64,000 bases of DNA from positions 60,500 to 124,499 of the forward strand of contig NZ_RHOM01000007.1 of NCBI RefSeq assembly GCF_003946515.1. The letters are read 5' to 3'. The notes below the pieces were generated by a model that was not told the DNA's origin, did no database searches, and was given only the letters and a program-made list of their open reading frames with translations. Position numbers and translations under genes: made by a program. Position 1 is the stretch's first letter, and each line of letters opens with the position of its first letter. The stretch is from Companilactobacillus zhongbaensis. GTDB lineage: Bacteria > Bacillota > Bacilli > Lactobacillales > Lactobacillaceae. Shown here piece by piece: positions 16,208 through 24,847 of the stretch.

Positions 16208-17272
16208 ATGGAAAAACAACAATATTTGAAACTGATTGATGAAGAATTGTCGACATCCCCTTGGTTCGTCAAAGAATACTATCAAGCAAAATCTACCATA
16301 CCGCTCTCCCCTGCCACTCTTTACCAATATTTGACTGAGTTCCGCCGCTTTTTTAACTGGCTGATCAGTGAAGGGCATACTCCTGCTAAAAAACAGTCTG
16401 ATATACACCTGGAAGAGTTGGAACATCTCAAGAAAGAAACAGTCGAATTTTATAAGTCTGCTTTGTTGAATCAAGCAAAGACCACCGGTTCCCACGAAAG
16501 CAAGGCTCATTCGACTGTAAATCGCTCTCTGCACGCATTATCTTCATTATTCAAGTATTTGACCGAAGACACGGAAGATGACAATGGAGAGTCTTATTTT
16601 GACCGTAATGTAATGCATAAAATTGCTCTTGTTAGAACTAATGAGACCTTTGCCACTAGAGCTTCCAATTTAAAGACCAAACTGATGCTGGGCAATACCG
16701 ACCACGAGTATTTAACTTTCATCGATGAGAAGTATGAAACTAAACTGACGGACAATCAAAAGCGGTATTTTTTACGGGATAAGAAACGGGATTTGGCGAT
16801 CAATGCGCTTTTATTGGGTAGCGGCCTCAGAGTTTCCGAAGCAGCCAATTCTGACATCCAACATCTCAATTTAAAGACAGGTACCATCGGTGTCGTTCGT
16901 AAAGGTGGTCAAAAAGATATCGTCCACATCGCACCTTGGACTTTGCCATATATCAACGACTACGTTGAGCAAAGAAAAGAACTATACCATGCCAAGAAAT
17001 CTGACCGAGCCTTGTTTTTAACCCTTTATAGAGGAAAACCTTCACGGATCAAGTCGTCAACTATCGAGAAAATGGTGGCGAAATATTCGGCTGCCTTTAA
17101 GGTGCGGATCACGCCTCATAAATTACGACATACCTTGGCTTCAAAACTCTATCTAGCAACGAAAAATGAACAGCTAGTCGCCACACAGCTTGGGCAAAAT
17201 TCAACTGGAGCAACTAGTCTATACACCCACATGATCGATGAGGAACAAAAGAAGGGTCTTAAGAAGCTGTAA
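16208..17272 (+). CDS. xerS: Tyrosine recombinase XerS
   Basis: Single-protein chromosome-dimer resolvase of streptococci and lactococci, also found in lactobacilli; it acts at a dif-type site together with FtsK. The N-terminal SPWFVKEYYQAK...LYQYLTEFRRFFNWL and the long FLTLYRGKPSRIKSSTIEKMVAKYS segment match XerS closely. Catalytic residues seen are Arg in GSGLRVSE (~206), Lys in VVRKGG, His/Arg in PHKLRHT (~304) and Tyr in SLYTHM (~338). The residue normally His in LGH is Gln (QLGQNST). ATG at 16208 follows GGAGAA; 354 residues match the family (356). Confidence 0.88.
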   Translation: MEKQQYLKLIDEELSTSPWFVKEYYQAKSTIPLSPATLYQYLTEFRRFFNWLISEGHTPAKKQSDIHLEELEHLKKETVEFYKSALLNQAKTTGSHESKAHSTVNRSLHALSSLFKYLTEDTEDDNGESYFDRNVMHKIALVRTNETFATRASNLKTKLMLGNTDHEYLTFIDEKYETKLTDNQKRYFLRDKKRDLAINALLLGSGLRVSEAANSDIQHLNLKTGTIGVVRKGGQKDIVHIAPWTLPYINDYVEQRKELYHAKKSDRALFLTLYRGKPSRIKSSTIEKMVAKYSAAFKVRITPHKLRHTLASKLYLATKNEQLVATQLGQNSTGATSLYTHMIDEEQKKGLKKL

Positions 17273-17359
17273 GTGTAAAAAACTAACAATATTGACGCTT
17301 ATTTTTTCCGCCTGGAGTGTTACCCTAAAAGTATCAAATACAATTAAGGAGTTGATTAA

Positions 17360-18544
17360 TTGACAGTTCAAAGTGAATTAATGCAAAGATTAAACGACTC
17401 AGTAGCTGATATTATCAACATTCGTCGCCACTTACATGAACATCCAGAAGTATCTTTTCAGGAGAAAGAAACTGCTAGATATATCAAAGATTTTTATCAT
17501 CAAAATGGTATCGAAACTAAGAACTTTGGTAATGGCTATGGACTAGTGGTAGATATCGACTCTGGGCATCCTGGCAAAACCTTGGCTTTACGTGCCGACT
17601 TTGATGCTTTGGCGATCCAAGAAGATAATGACCTACCATTCAAGTCTAAGAACCCTGGTGTGATGCATGCCTGTGGTCATGATGGACATACGGCATACAT
17701 GATGATCTTGGCTAAGAATCTCTTTGAAATGAAAAACAAGCTTCGTGGTAAGATCCGTATTATCCACCAACCTGCCGAAGAAGTTTCCCCTGGTGGAGCA
17801 AAATCAATGATCGAGTCAGGTGTGTTAGAAGGCGTCGATAACGTTATTGGAGTCCACGTAATGACTTCTATGCCAACCGGATCCATTGGTTATCACACTG
17901 AAGAAACGCAAACTGGACGTGCTAATTTTACGATCACGTTTACTGGAAAAGGTGGCCACGCATCAATGCCTCATCTTTCTAAAGATGCCATCGTTGCTGG
18001 AAGTTATTTCGTTACTGCCTTACAAACTGTCGTATCCAGAAACATCGACCCCTTCGACACAGCTAGTGTGACGATTGGTTCCTTTGATGGTGCTGGTTCA
18101 TACAATGCTATTAAAGAAAGTGTCGTCTTAAAGGGTGACGTTCGGATCATGAAAGAATCAACGAGAAAAGTAGTTCGTACGCGGATCGAAAAAATCGTCA
18201 ATGGCATTTGTGACATGTTCGATGTTAAAGCTGATATCGACTATGACGACAATTATCCAGTCTTGTACAATGACCCAAAGATCACTGAAAAAGCTATGTC
18301 TGCTGTTAGTCACGCCGACATCCCCGAGATCACAGAAGTGTTTGACTGTGGTCCGCAAGACCCATCTGAGGATTTTGCCTACTTCGCCAATGATCGTCCT
18401 AGTTGTTTCTTTTATGTGGGTTGCCAAACTCCCGATGGAGCAAATCATCCACATCACAGTCCTGATTTCATGATGAATGAAGACTGTTTATTGATTGCTG
18501 CTAAGGCAATGGGAACTGTTACCTTGAACTACCTCGAAAAATAA
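17360..18544 (+). CDS. M20-family amidohydrolase (N-acyl-amino-acid/hippurate hydrolase type)
   Basis: 394-residue metallopeptidase-fold enzyme that removes an acyl group from N-acyl amino acids or related amides. Metal and catalytic motifs are HLHEHPEVSF, MHACGHDGHTA (Cys-His-His typical of the IAA-hydrolase-like subfamily), HQPAEEVSPGGA (catalytic Glu pair), VHV and HHSPDF. A dimerisation domain lies at about 185-300. The start is TTG at 17360 with AAGGAG 10 nt upstream. It is monocistronic between XerS and a terminator. The exact substrate is unknown. Confidence 0.88.
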   Translation: MTVQSELMQRLNDSVADIINIRRHLHEHPEVSFQEKETARYIKDFYHQNGIETKNFGNGYGLVVDIDSGHPGKTLALRADFDALAIQEDNDLPFKSKNPGVMHACGHDGHTAYMMILAKNLFEMKNKLRGKIRIIHQPAEEVSPGGAKSMIESGVLEGVDNVIGVHVMTSMPTGSIGYHTEETQTGRANFTITFTGKGGHASMPHLSKDAIVAGSYFVTALQTVVSRNIDPFDTASVTIGSFDGAGSYNAIKESVVLKGDVRIMKESTRKVVRTRIEKIVNGICDMFDVKADIDYDDNYPVLYNDPKITEKAMSAVSHADIPEITEVFDCGPQDPSEDFAYFANDRPSCFFYVGCQTPDGANHPHHSPDFMMNEDCLLIAAKAMGTVTLNYLEK

Positions 18545-18550
18545 TCGTTA

Positions 18551-18590
18551 AAAAATGGATGAAAACCGTTTAGGTATTCATCCATTTTTG
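18551..18590 (+). terminator. Rho-independent terminator
   Basis: AAAATGGATGAA pairs with TTCATCCATTTT around a 13-nt loop and is followed by T residues; placed just after the amidohydrolase gene. The following gene is convergent, and A residues on the 5' side could let it serve both strands. Confidence 0.88.
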
Positions 18591-18609
18591 TGTTTAATGA
18601 TCTGTTATT

Positions 18610-20262
18610 TTAAATGCTTATATGGTGTTTTTTAAAGACAGGATTTTTTTGAAATGCTGTAACTAAAAGAGCTAATTGTTTTCTATCATCTGCAAAATCA
18701 TCTAAGTCAATAATGGATTGTTTTTGGAGAGCTATTACATAAGGTAAAATATGCTCTATAATAATAATATTACTATTAGTAATAGAATTCTGCACTTTTT
18801 CAGGATCAGATAAAACATTATCAAATGCATTTAATTCTGCCATTATGTCTTTTCCAGACTTAGTCAAGCATTTACCATATCTATCAAGGAGACCGAATAT
18901 TGACCAACTGACGATCAATATCCCTAAGGTAACGAATGCCATGGGAAAGACTGCTGCTGGGTAAAGAAATGCTGCTAAGATCAGTTCAATGACTGCAAAA
19001 AAGCTAGTGAACAAAGAGACATTGGCCAGACTGTGACGATAATTGATCGATACTGATTCAATGAAATGATTTTTGCCATTTGATATTTGGACGATCCAAT
19101 TACGATATTCCAAATATAATTGGTCGTCGTTGAATTTCTGAATATCAGATGAGGCGACTTTTTGACTGTCCCCTACTCGATTCAACAAGTAATTGATCAA
19201 ATCGTCGCGGACTGAATCGATCCGTTGAATTTCGACTGTCTGTCCTTTTGTGACCATCCGTAAATGGCCTTGATCTATTTGGACTAATAATTCAGCAATG
19301 AAACAGCTGAAATCAGCAAATGGTAGCTGCTTAAGCAACAACTTAGTCTGTGTAGGACTGAAATCGGGAGTTTTGAACCAGTGAAGATATTGAGAAATCG
19401 GATAGTCTCTCTTATAAGGATTTCGATAAATATTGCGTAAGAGAATGAAATACCAAGCGATGATTATCAAGATCAACGCAATACCAATTATGTAAAAGAT
19501 CCTGTGTTTAACAACTTGCTTATGAGCATATTGTTCTTCCTGGTGAATGATTTTTGCTTTGGCGTTTTTGCTGATGACATTCTTATTGGCATAAGTAATG
19601 GAATTAGGGAAAAGGATCCTAGTATCGAGTAGTTGTTGAGCAGAAACTTTGTTGACGAAAAAACTGATTGAGTTATTTTTATGATCGATCTTGATGTTGT
19701 AATTTGTCGGCCCTTTTTCGTAGGCATGAAGATCATTTTTGGATCCAGATGGCAAATGATAAGTGATTCGAACCTTGTTAAATGGTATTTTCCAATCGGA
19801 ACCGATCAAACGCCAATTTACTTCGGCAATGTCATTGTAGTTTACCACCAGATCTTTGACGGAATAATCAAACTTTCCGGTCGCAAAGCCATCATTTATC
19901 GTGTGATAAACACTAGCGGCAACTAATCCATTTCCAGCTACAGTGTCGTAGGTATTATCCTTACCCGAACCGTAATGAAGTGGTAATTCATTGTTGCCAT
20001 CGTAAAATGTCACTTTAGGTTTAGCCCCATTAGTTTTGACAGAATCAGAAAAACGCTGTGAAAAGCTAGATTGTTTCTGATTACCATGAACGTAAAATCG
20101 AATCGACTGCTGGATCTTGGCACTTCCATCAGGATCGATGTAGACATCAGTATTAAAATTATCGACGTAGCTACCTTTTGCTTCAGCCGTGTCGCAATTG
20201 ATTGACATTAAACTGAACACCATTACTAGCGTAAAAAATATAGCTGTAAAAAATTTTTTCAT
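18610..20262 (-). CDS. DUF2207-family membrane protein
   Basis: 550 residues. A signal peptide (MKKFFTAIFFTLVMVFSLMS, cleavage near AEAKG) leads into a ~210-residue extracellular beta-rich domain (NFNTDVYIDPDGSAKIQQSIRFYV...), then a transmembrane segment near 255-275, a cytoplasmic region, two further membrane segments near 420-465 and a cytoplasmic tail. This is the DUF2207 architecture; function unknown. The gene follows a small membrane protein after a 25-bp gap and is probably co-transcribed. DUF2207 proteins are common in lactobacilli with no established role. Confidence 0.82.
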   Translation of the reverse strand: MKKFFTAIFFTLVMVFSLMSINCDTAEAKGSYVDNFNTDVYIDPDGSAKIQQSIRFYVHGNQKQSSFSQRFSDSVKTNGAKPKVTFYDGNNELPLHYGSGKDNTYDTVAGNGLVAASVYHTINDGFATGKFDYSVKDLVVNYNDIAEVNWRLIGSDWKIPFNKVRITYHLPSGSKNDLHAYEKGPTNYNIKIDHKNNSISFFVNKVSAQQLLDTRILFPNSITYANKNVISKNAKAKIIHQEEQYAHKQVVKHRIFYIIGIALILIIIAWYFILLRNIYRNPYKRDYPISQYLHWFKTPDFSPTQTKLLLKQLPFADFSCFIAELLVQIDQGHLRMVTKGQTVEIQRIDSVRDDLINYLLNRVGDSQKVASSDIQKFNDDQLYLEYRNWIVQISNGKNHFIESVSINYRHSLANVSLFTSFFAVIELILAAFLYPAAVFPMAFVTLGILIVSWSIFGLLDRYGKCLTKSGKDIMAELNAFDNVLSDPEKVQNSITNSNIIIIEHILPYVIALQKQSIIDLDDFADDRKQLALLVTAFQKNPVFKKHHISI

Positions 20263-20287
20263 AGCATCCCCCGAACTGGTCTGGGAA

Positions 20288-20659
20288 TTAGGCGTGTTTT
20301 TTTAGATATAAACGAAGTCGGTCCATTTCTAAACTAGTAAATAATAACGAGAATAAGGCTCCCAGTATAAAGATTATTAACCAGTTGAGCAAGAAACTTC
20401 CTCCAGCATAGTCACTACCAGATGAAGGAATGGCTAAGACAGCGACGAATAATCCCCAAGTGATGGCATTAAACAAATTGTACTTCCAAGGCTTTAAGGG
20501 TTTATCGTGCGCAACTAACACGTGTTTAACGAATAAATACTTTAAGTAGACCCAGATCGATCCAATAATTAATATAATTATACTCTTAACGATACTATTT
20601 AGCATAAAAGTCCCAAATAATAAGTCCATCGCTAACGGGAATAATAGGAAAAAGATCAT
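20288..20659 (-). CDS. Small membrane protein, probably interrupted near its 5' end
   Basis: The 123-residue frame from the ATG at 20659 has three or four hydrophobic segments and no recognised family. That ATG has no ribosome binding site. The same frame stays open upstream as far as a TAA at 20749-20747, and two codons further lies a GTG (20755) with a perfect AGGAGG 6 nt before it. The gene therefore looks like GTG-AAA-TAA-..., i.e. a ~155-residue protein with a nonsense codon at position 3. If real, expression is lost or depends on weak internal initiation. The DUF2207 gene follows in the same direction. Confidence 0.6.
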   Translation of the reverse strand: MIFFLLFPLAMDLLFGTFMLNSIVKSIIILIIGSIWVYLKYLFVKHVLVAHDKPLKPWKYNLFNAITWGLFVAVLAIPSSGSDYAGGSFLLNWLIIFILGALFSLLFTSLEMDRLRLYLKKHA

Positions 20660-20780
20660 TAACCACTTGTTAGCAATGTACCATGACTTAATACTAGTAT
20701 TTAAGCGATATTTAGTTACATTCTTATTTATATAATCATCAAATATTTATTTCACAAAAGTCCTCCTGATCATTTCCATC

Positions 20781-20813
20781 AAAAAATGACAATATTCAGT
20801 GGAATATTGTCAT
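20781..20813 (-). terminator. Rho-independent terminator after the CAP-protein gene
   Basis: ATGACAATATTC (20786-20797) and GAATATTGTCAT (20802-20813) are perfect complements with a 4-nt loop; the plus-strand A run 20781-20786 gives the T tract on the minus strand. Essentially the same stem terminates the gene at 44,982. Confidence 0.92.
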
Positions 20814-20836
20814 TAATGAATTGTGTTTATTTGTTA

Positions 20837-22054
20837 TTAGTTCAATGGGCTGACTAGATCAGATTCTAATAGCCAAGCATTGGTTCCAATACGGTAATAT
20901 TTAACGTTAGTACCAAAGTTGATCGAGCGACGATCTGTTTGCCAAGCTGAACCGGCCATAACTTTTCGGTCAGTAGCTTTGCCATAGTCATCGTAGATCA
21001 CTGTGTTATCGTTTTTGGCAGTGATAACTTGACCAGCTAAGAATGTTGCCCAAGGAAGGACATCTTCCGCACGGACGAAACCGTTGTTCGAAACGTGTAG
21101 ATAAAATGATCCGTTGATGATCGAAACAATGTCAGAAGCCCAGTCTGTTCCTGGAGCTAAACGCAAGTTAGTGTACATCGTACCTTCACGGTCGTATAGG
21201 TTGACGTATGAGTCACGTGTACTTGCTCCACCACGAATATCACTATAAATGTACTTGTTGCCATTTTGCACGTAATCTGCTGAAGAATTTGAAGTCTTAC
21301 GTGAAGCATCAGCTACATCATATTGAGAAACGTTGGCGTAGTCATTTTGAGATGTGTAGTAATAAGTGTTGCGGTCAGTATAACTACTCTTGGCAGCATA
21401 TGAAGCATCATTTCCGATCTCTTGACTAAAGTAGATCATACCATTAGTACCGATAGTGACACCGAAGCCAACATATCCGACATATGGGTTAAGCATATTT
21501 TTACGGTGACCGTAATTAGGAATGGCATCGTTGTTTTCGTTATAAAACTCAGCGATGATCGTCTTGGCAATCTCAGCAGGATCATTTGGCAATGTTCCTA
21601 GTGGAAGTTGACCAATATTTTCTTCAGCTGTTAAGTTGTAAGGAGCCATCTTTTGAGAATTCCAGCCAACGTGGTTGTCGATACCTGTTCCGTTGGAGGC
21701 AAAGATATTCGTTCTTTCTTGAGCGTAGTTATTCAACACACCAACTTCAGTCAGTGAGTTTAATTTGTTTTGACCACGCAAGTTATTCAATTCAGCTAAC
21801 ATAGCAACTTTAATAGCTGCAACATCAACGGTTGAATTAGCCTGGACCTTAGGTGTGTTTGCTGCAGTAGTTGATGTATTCGTCTGGTCATTACTTGAAG
21901 CTGATTTTGTTTGATCTGTCTTGGTAGTTTCTGTTGTTTGGACGTCATTATCTTGTGAAACGTCCGCAAAAGAGGTCGTGGCAGATCCCAATGTTGATGC
22001 TAATAAAAGTGCACTAGAGAACAAAACTGCAAGATTCTTCTTATTAAATTTCAT
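20837..22054 (-). CDS. Secreted CAP-domain protein with SLAP-like C-terminal module
   Basis: 405 residues. A signal peptide (MKFNKKNLAVLFSSALLLAS, cleavage near SFADV) precedes a Thr/Ser/Gln-rich linker, then a CAP/SCP domain of about 130 residues (MLAELNNLRGQNKLNSL..., NHVGWNSQKM, AEENIG, GHRKNMLNPYVGYVGFGV). The C-terminal ~170 residues look like cell-wall binding modules; the end (NVKYYRIGTNAWLLESDLV) fits the SLAP-type motif of lactobacillus surface proteins. Start ATG 22054 is chosen because GGGGGA precedes it; the ATG at 22066 overlaps that site. CAP proteins are extracellular with varied, mostly unknown roles. Confidence 0.83.
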   Translation of the reverse strand: MKFNKKNLAVLFSSALLLASTLGSATTSFADVSQDNDVQTTETTKTDQTKSASSNDQTNTSTTAANTPKVQANSTVDVAAIKVAMLAELNNLRGQNKLNSLTEVGVLNNYAQERTNIFASNGTGIDNHVGWNSQKMAPYNLTAEENIGQLPLGTLPNDPAEIAKTIIAEFYNENNDAIPNYGHRKNMLNPYVGYVGFGVTIGTNGMIYFSQEIGNDASYAAKSSYTDRNTYYYTSQNDYANVSQYDVADASRKTSNSSADYVQNGNKYIYSDIRGGASTRDSYVNLYDREGTMYTNLRLAPGTDWASDIVSIINGSFYLHVSNNGFVRAEDVLPWATFLAGQVITAKNDNTVIYDDYGKATDRKVMAGSAWQTDRRSINFGTNVKYYRIGTNAWLLESDLVSPLN

Positions 22055-22080
22055 AATATCCCCCATAAAAACACAGTTTT

Positions 22081-22947
22081 TTATGACTTTTCAAAATCAC
22101 GGATCCAGGCAATTGCTAAAGCACCCTTTCCTAGATGGGCACCGATAACTGGACCAAAATATGAACGATCCAATGTTAGATCCGGATATTTTTGTTGCAA
22201 GTGTTCTGCCCATTCATCCCCTGCTTCTTTGTCATCTCCATCAATGACTAGTAAGCGGAGTGGGTATTTTGAATCTTTGATAGCTCGTTTGAGCTTGTCT
22301 TCAGCCTTAGCTTTGGCTTTCTTGAGTGAACGAACTTTGTCGTAAGCAATAATGTAGTGACTGACAGAATCGAATTCCAACAGTGGCTTGATATTTAGCA
22401 TCGTTCCAATAACGGCTGAGGCATTGGAAAGTCTGCCACCCTTAACCAAGTTCTTCAAATCGCTAACTACGAAAGATTCACCCATGGTGTTTCTTAAAAT
22501 ATTCAATCGTTTGATGATCTCGTTTAAAGCTTTGCCGTCTTGTGCCATGGCAGCAGCTTCTTGTACTAAGTATCCCATCAATCGAACAGTGATCCAAGAA
22601 TCATAAACTACAACATTGATATTCTCGACTGTTTCTGCGGCACTCTTCAAGTTGTTTACAAAACCAGAAATGGATGATGCTAAGTGAATGGAGATCACAG
22701 CATCGTAGCCTTCTTTAGCTAAATTATCGTATAATTTAAGCATTTCCCCAATTGCTGGTTGAGCAGTTGAAGGTAATTCTGGTGACTTTTGCAATAGATC
22801 ATAAAACTCTGAAGTAGTAATATCAATATCTTCTCGATAAGATTTAGTATCAAACACAACTTCGATCGGAACAACAGTAATGTCGTAACGATCAACAATT
22901 TCTTGAGGTAAGTAAGATGTGCTATCAGTTACAATGGCAATTTTCAT
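22081..22947 (-). CDS. DegV-family fatty-acid-binding protein
   Basis: 288 residues. The opening KIAIVTDSTSYLPQEI and the central AQPAIGEM, SIHLASSISGFVNNLKSA and DLKNLVKGGRLSNASAVIG are typical of DegV/FakB proteins, which bind a fatty acid and present it to the FakA kinase for acyl phosphate synthesis. A FakA partner is not in the window. Start ATG 22947 is preceded by GAGG; a longer frame from 22995 lacks family sequence. Gene order shows no operon partner beyond the CAP gene that follows. Confidence 0.92.
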   Translation of the reverse strand: MKIAIVTDSTSYLPQEIVDRYDITVVPIEVVFDTKSYREDIDITTSEFYDLLQKSPELPSTAQPAIGEMLKLYDNLAKEGYDAVISIHLASSISGFVNNLKSAAETVENINVVVYDSWITVRLMGYLVQEAAAMAQDGKALNEIIKRLNILRNTMGESFVVSDLKNLVKGGRLSNASAVIGTMLNIKPLLEFDSVSHYIIAYDKVRSLKKAKAKAEDKLKRAIKDSKYPLRLLVIDGDDKEAGDEWAEHLQQKYPDLTLDRSYFGPVIGAHLGKGALAIAWIRDFEKS

Positions 22948-23137
22948 AAATTTATCAATTCCTCGTTTACTCACGTATAATGGATGTACAACCATTTGAT
23001 TATATCATATTAAAGGCATATTATATTTATCGCATCTAAAAACAATTTCCTTTTGGATTAAGTATAAAGTAGTATTCTACACTTTCCTACAACGAAATAC
23101 ACATATTTTTATATAAAAAGAATTAAGGGGTTACCAA

Positions 23138-24805
23138 ATGTCATTTGACGGAATGTTCACCCATGCGATGGTGAACGAACTAAACAATACTCTCAAAGGT
23201 GGTCGGATCGCCAAGATCCAACAACCTTTTGCTAATGAGTTGATCTTGACTATCCGTTCTAATAGGAAGAATCAGCAGCTTTTGTTGTCCGCCCATCCTA
23301 ATTACGCTCGGATCCAAGTTACAGACCAACCATTTGAAAATCCTGCCAAACCATCGACTTTTGTAATGTCATTGAGAAAATACATTACCAGTGCAATCGT
23401 GCAAGATTTTCGCCAATTGAATAATGACCGAGTCGTCAGCATTGATCTCAGTGCAAAAAACGAACTCGGTGACATTCATTCCTATACTATGACGATCGAG
23501 ATCATGAGTCGTCACAGTAATATTTTCTTGATCAACAACGAGACCGGGAAGATCATCGATCTTATCAAGCGAGTTTCACCGGAAAATAATAGTTTTCGTG
23601 GACTGTTACCTGGCGATACTTATCAATTGCCACCTTCACAAGATAAAATCGATCCATTTAAGGCTGCAGCTAGTGATTTTGAATCATCAATGTCTGCTGG
23701 CGACATTCGCGATAAATTCGAAGGTATCGGTTTGGACACTTCGAAAGAATTAGAAGCAGTCTTGGAGAGTGATGGGGATGTTTCTGAATTCTTGAACAAG
23801 TTTGATGAAGTCATTTCACCAAATACTGCTCAACAAACTGGCAAAAAGAAGCTCGGCTTTTTTGCAGTTGAATTCAATCACACAACTAATGTAGTTGGTT
23901 ACTACCCTACCCTCGGTCAATTGCTGGACAACTATTACTTAGACCGAGCTCGGATCGATCGGATCGAACAACAAACGAAAAACGTCACTCACCGTCTAAA
24001 TATTATCTTGAAAAAAGATAAATCCAAGATCAAAAAGCTTAACAAGCAAATGGAACAGACAAAGATCATGGATGAGTACAACTTGTATGGTGAATTGTTG
24101 ACGACCTACATGTCTCAAATACAACGTGGTTCAAAGTCGATTACTTTGACTAACTATTACAATAATGAAGAAGTTACCATTAAATTAAACCCAGAGTTTT
24201 CTCCTTCGGAAAATGCCCAGAGTTATTACAAGAAATATCGGAAGCTTCAAAACTCTATTCCTCACATCCAAGAACAGCTTGATATCACCACTGGTGAGGT
24301 CAATTACTTGGAATCAGTCTTAGCCTCACTTGAATATGTTGATATCGAAGACGTTGACGGTATTATTGAAGAGCTTGAAGAGTCTGGATATATTAAGAAG
24401 AAGAAAAAGCAAAAGCGCCGTAAGAAAAAGAAGACAGTCGGTGAACGTTTTGAAACTTCTACTGGTGTACCAGTTGTTGTTGGTAAAAATAACATTGAAA
24501 ACGATAAGTTAACGATGAAGCTTGCTCAAAAGAATCACTATTGGTTCCACGTCAAAGACATCCCTGGTTCTCACGTTATTTTGGAAACGAGTGATCCTGA
24601 CGAACAATCGATTTTAGAAGCAGCCATGATTGCAGCCTATTATTCGAAGGCTCGGGAATCGAGCAAAGTTCCTGTTGATTACTTGCAAGTCCGCAATATT
24701 AGAAAACCTAATGGTGCCAAACCGGGATTTGTTATTTTTGAAGGTCAAACGACTATCTTAGTTGATCCTGACCGTGAATTAGTCGAAAAATTACGAGTTA
24801 AATAA
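23138..24805 (+). CDS. rqcH: NFACT-family protein RqcH (FbpA-type)
   Basis: 555 residues: N-terminal NFACT-N domain (MSFDGMFTHAMVNELNNTLKG, then ...MSRHSNIFLIN), helix-hairpin-helix and coiled-coil region (about 200-420), a Lys-rich linker (KKKKKQKRRKKKK, near 420) and the C-terminal NFACT-R domain (HYWFHVKDIPGSHVIL). RqcH binds stalled 50S-peptidyl-tRNA complexes and recruits tRNA-Ala to add alanine tails that mark the nascent chain for degradation; homologues were first named fibronectin-binding proteins. AAGGGG precedes the ATG. It is divergent from degV. Confidence 0.93.
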   Translation: MSFDGMFTHAMVNELNNTLKGGRIAKIQQPFANELILTIRSNRKNQQLLLSAHPNYARIQVTDQPFENPAKPSTFVMSLRKYITSAIVQDFRQLNNDRVVSIDLSAKNELGDIHSYTMTIEIMSRHSNIFLINNETGKIIDLIKRVSPENNSFRGLLPGDTYQLPPSQDKIDPFKAAASDFESSMSAGDIRDKFEGIGLDTSKELEAVLESDGDVSEFLNKFDEVISPNTAQQTGKKKLGFFAVEFNHTTNVVGYYPTLGQLLDNYYLDRARIDRIEQQTKNVTHRLNIILKKDKSKIKKLNKQMEQTKIMDEYNLYGELLTTYMSQIQRGSKSITLTNYYNNEEVTIKLNPEFSPSENAQSYYKKYRKLQNSIPHIQEQLDITTGEVNYLESVLASLEYVDIEDVDGIIEELEESGYIKKKKKQKRRKKKKTVGERFETSTGVPVVVGKNNIENDKLTMKLAQKNHYWFHVKDIPGSHVILETSDPDEQSILEAAMIAAYYSKARESSKVPVDYLQVRNIRKPNGAKPGFVIFEGQTTILVDPDRELVEKLRVK

Positions 24806-24806
24806 A

Positions 24807-24847
24807 AATAGACCAAATGATGTCAAACATCACTTGGTCTATTTTTT
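24807..24847. terminator. Bidirectional rho-independent terminator between rqcH and carB*
   Basis: AATAGACCAA (24807-24816) pairs with TTGGTCTATT (24834-24843), with inner TGATGT/ACATCA pairing. T runs lie on the 3' side and A runs on the 5' side, so it can serve both converging genes. Confidence 0.9.
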
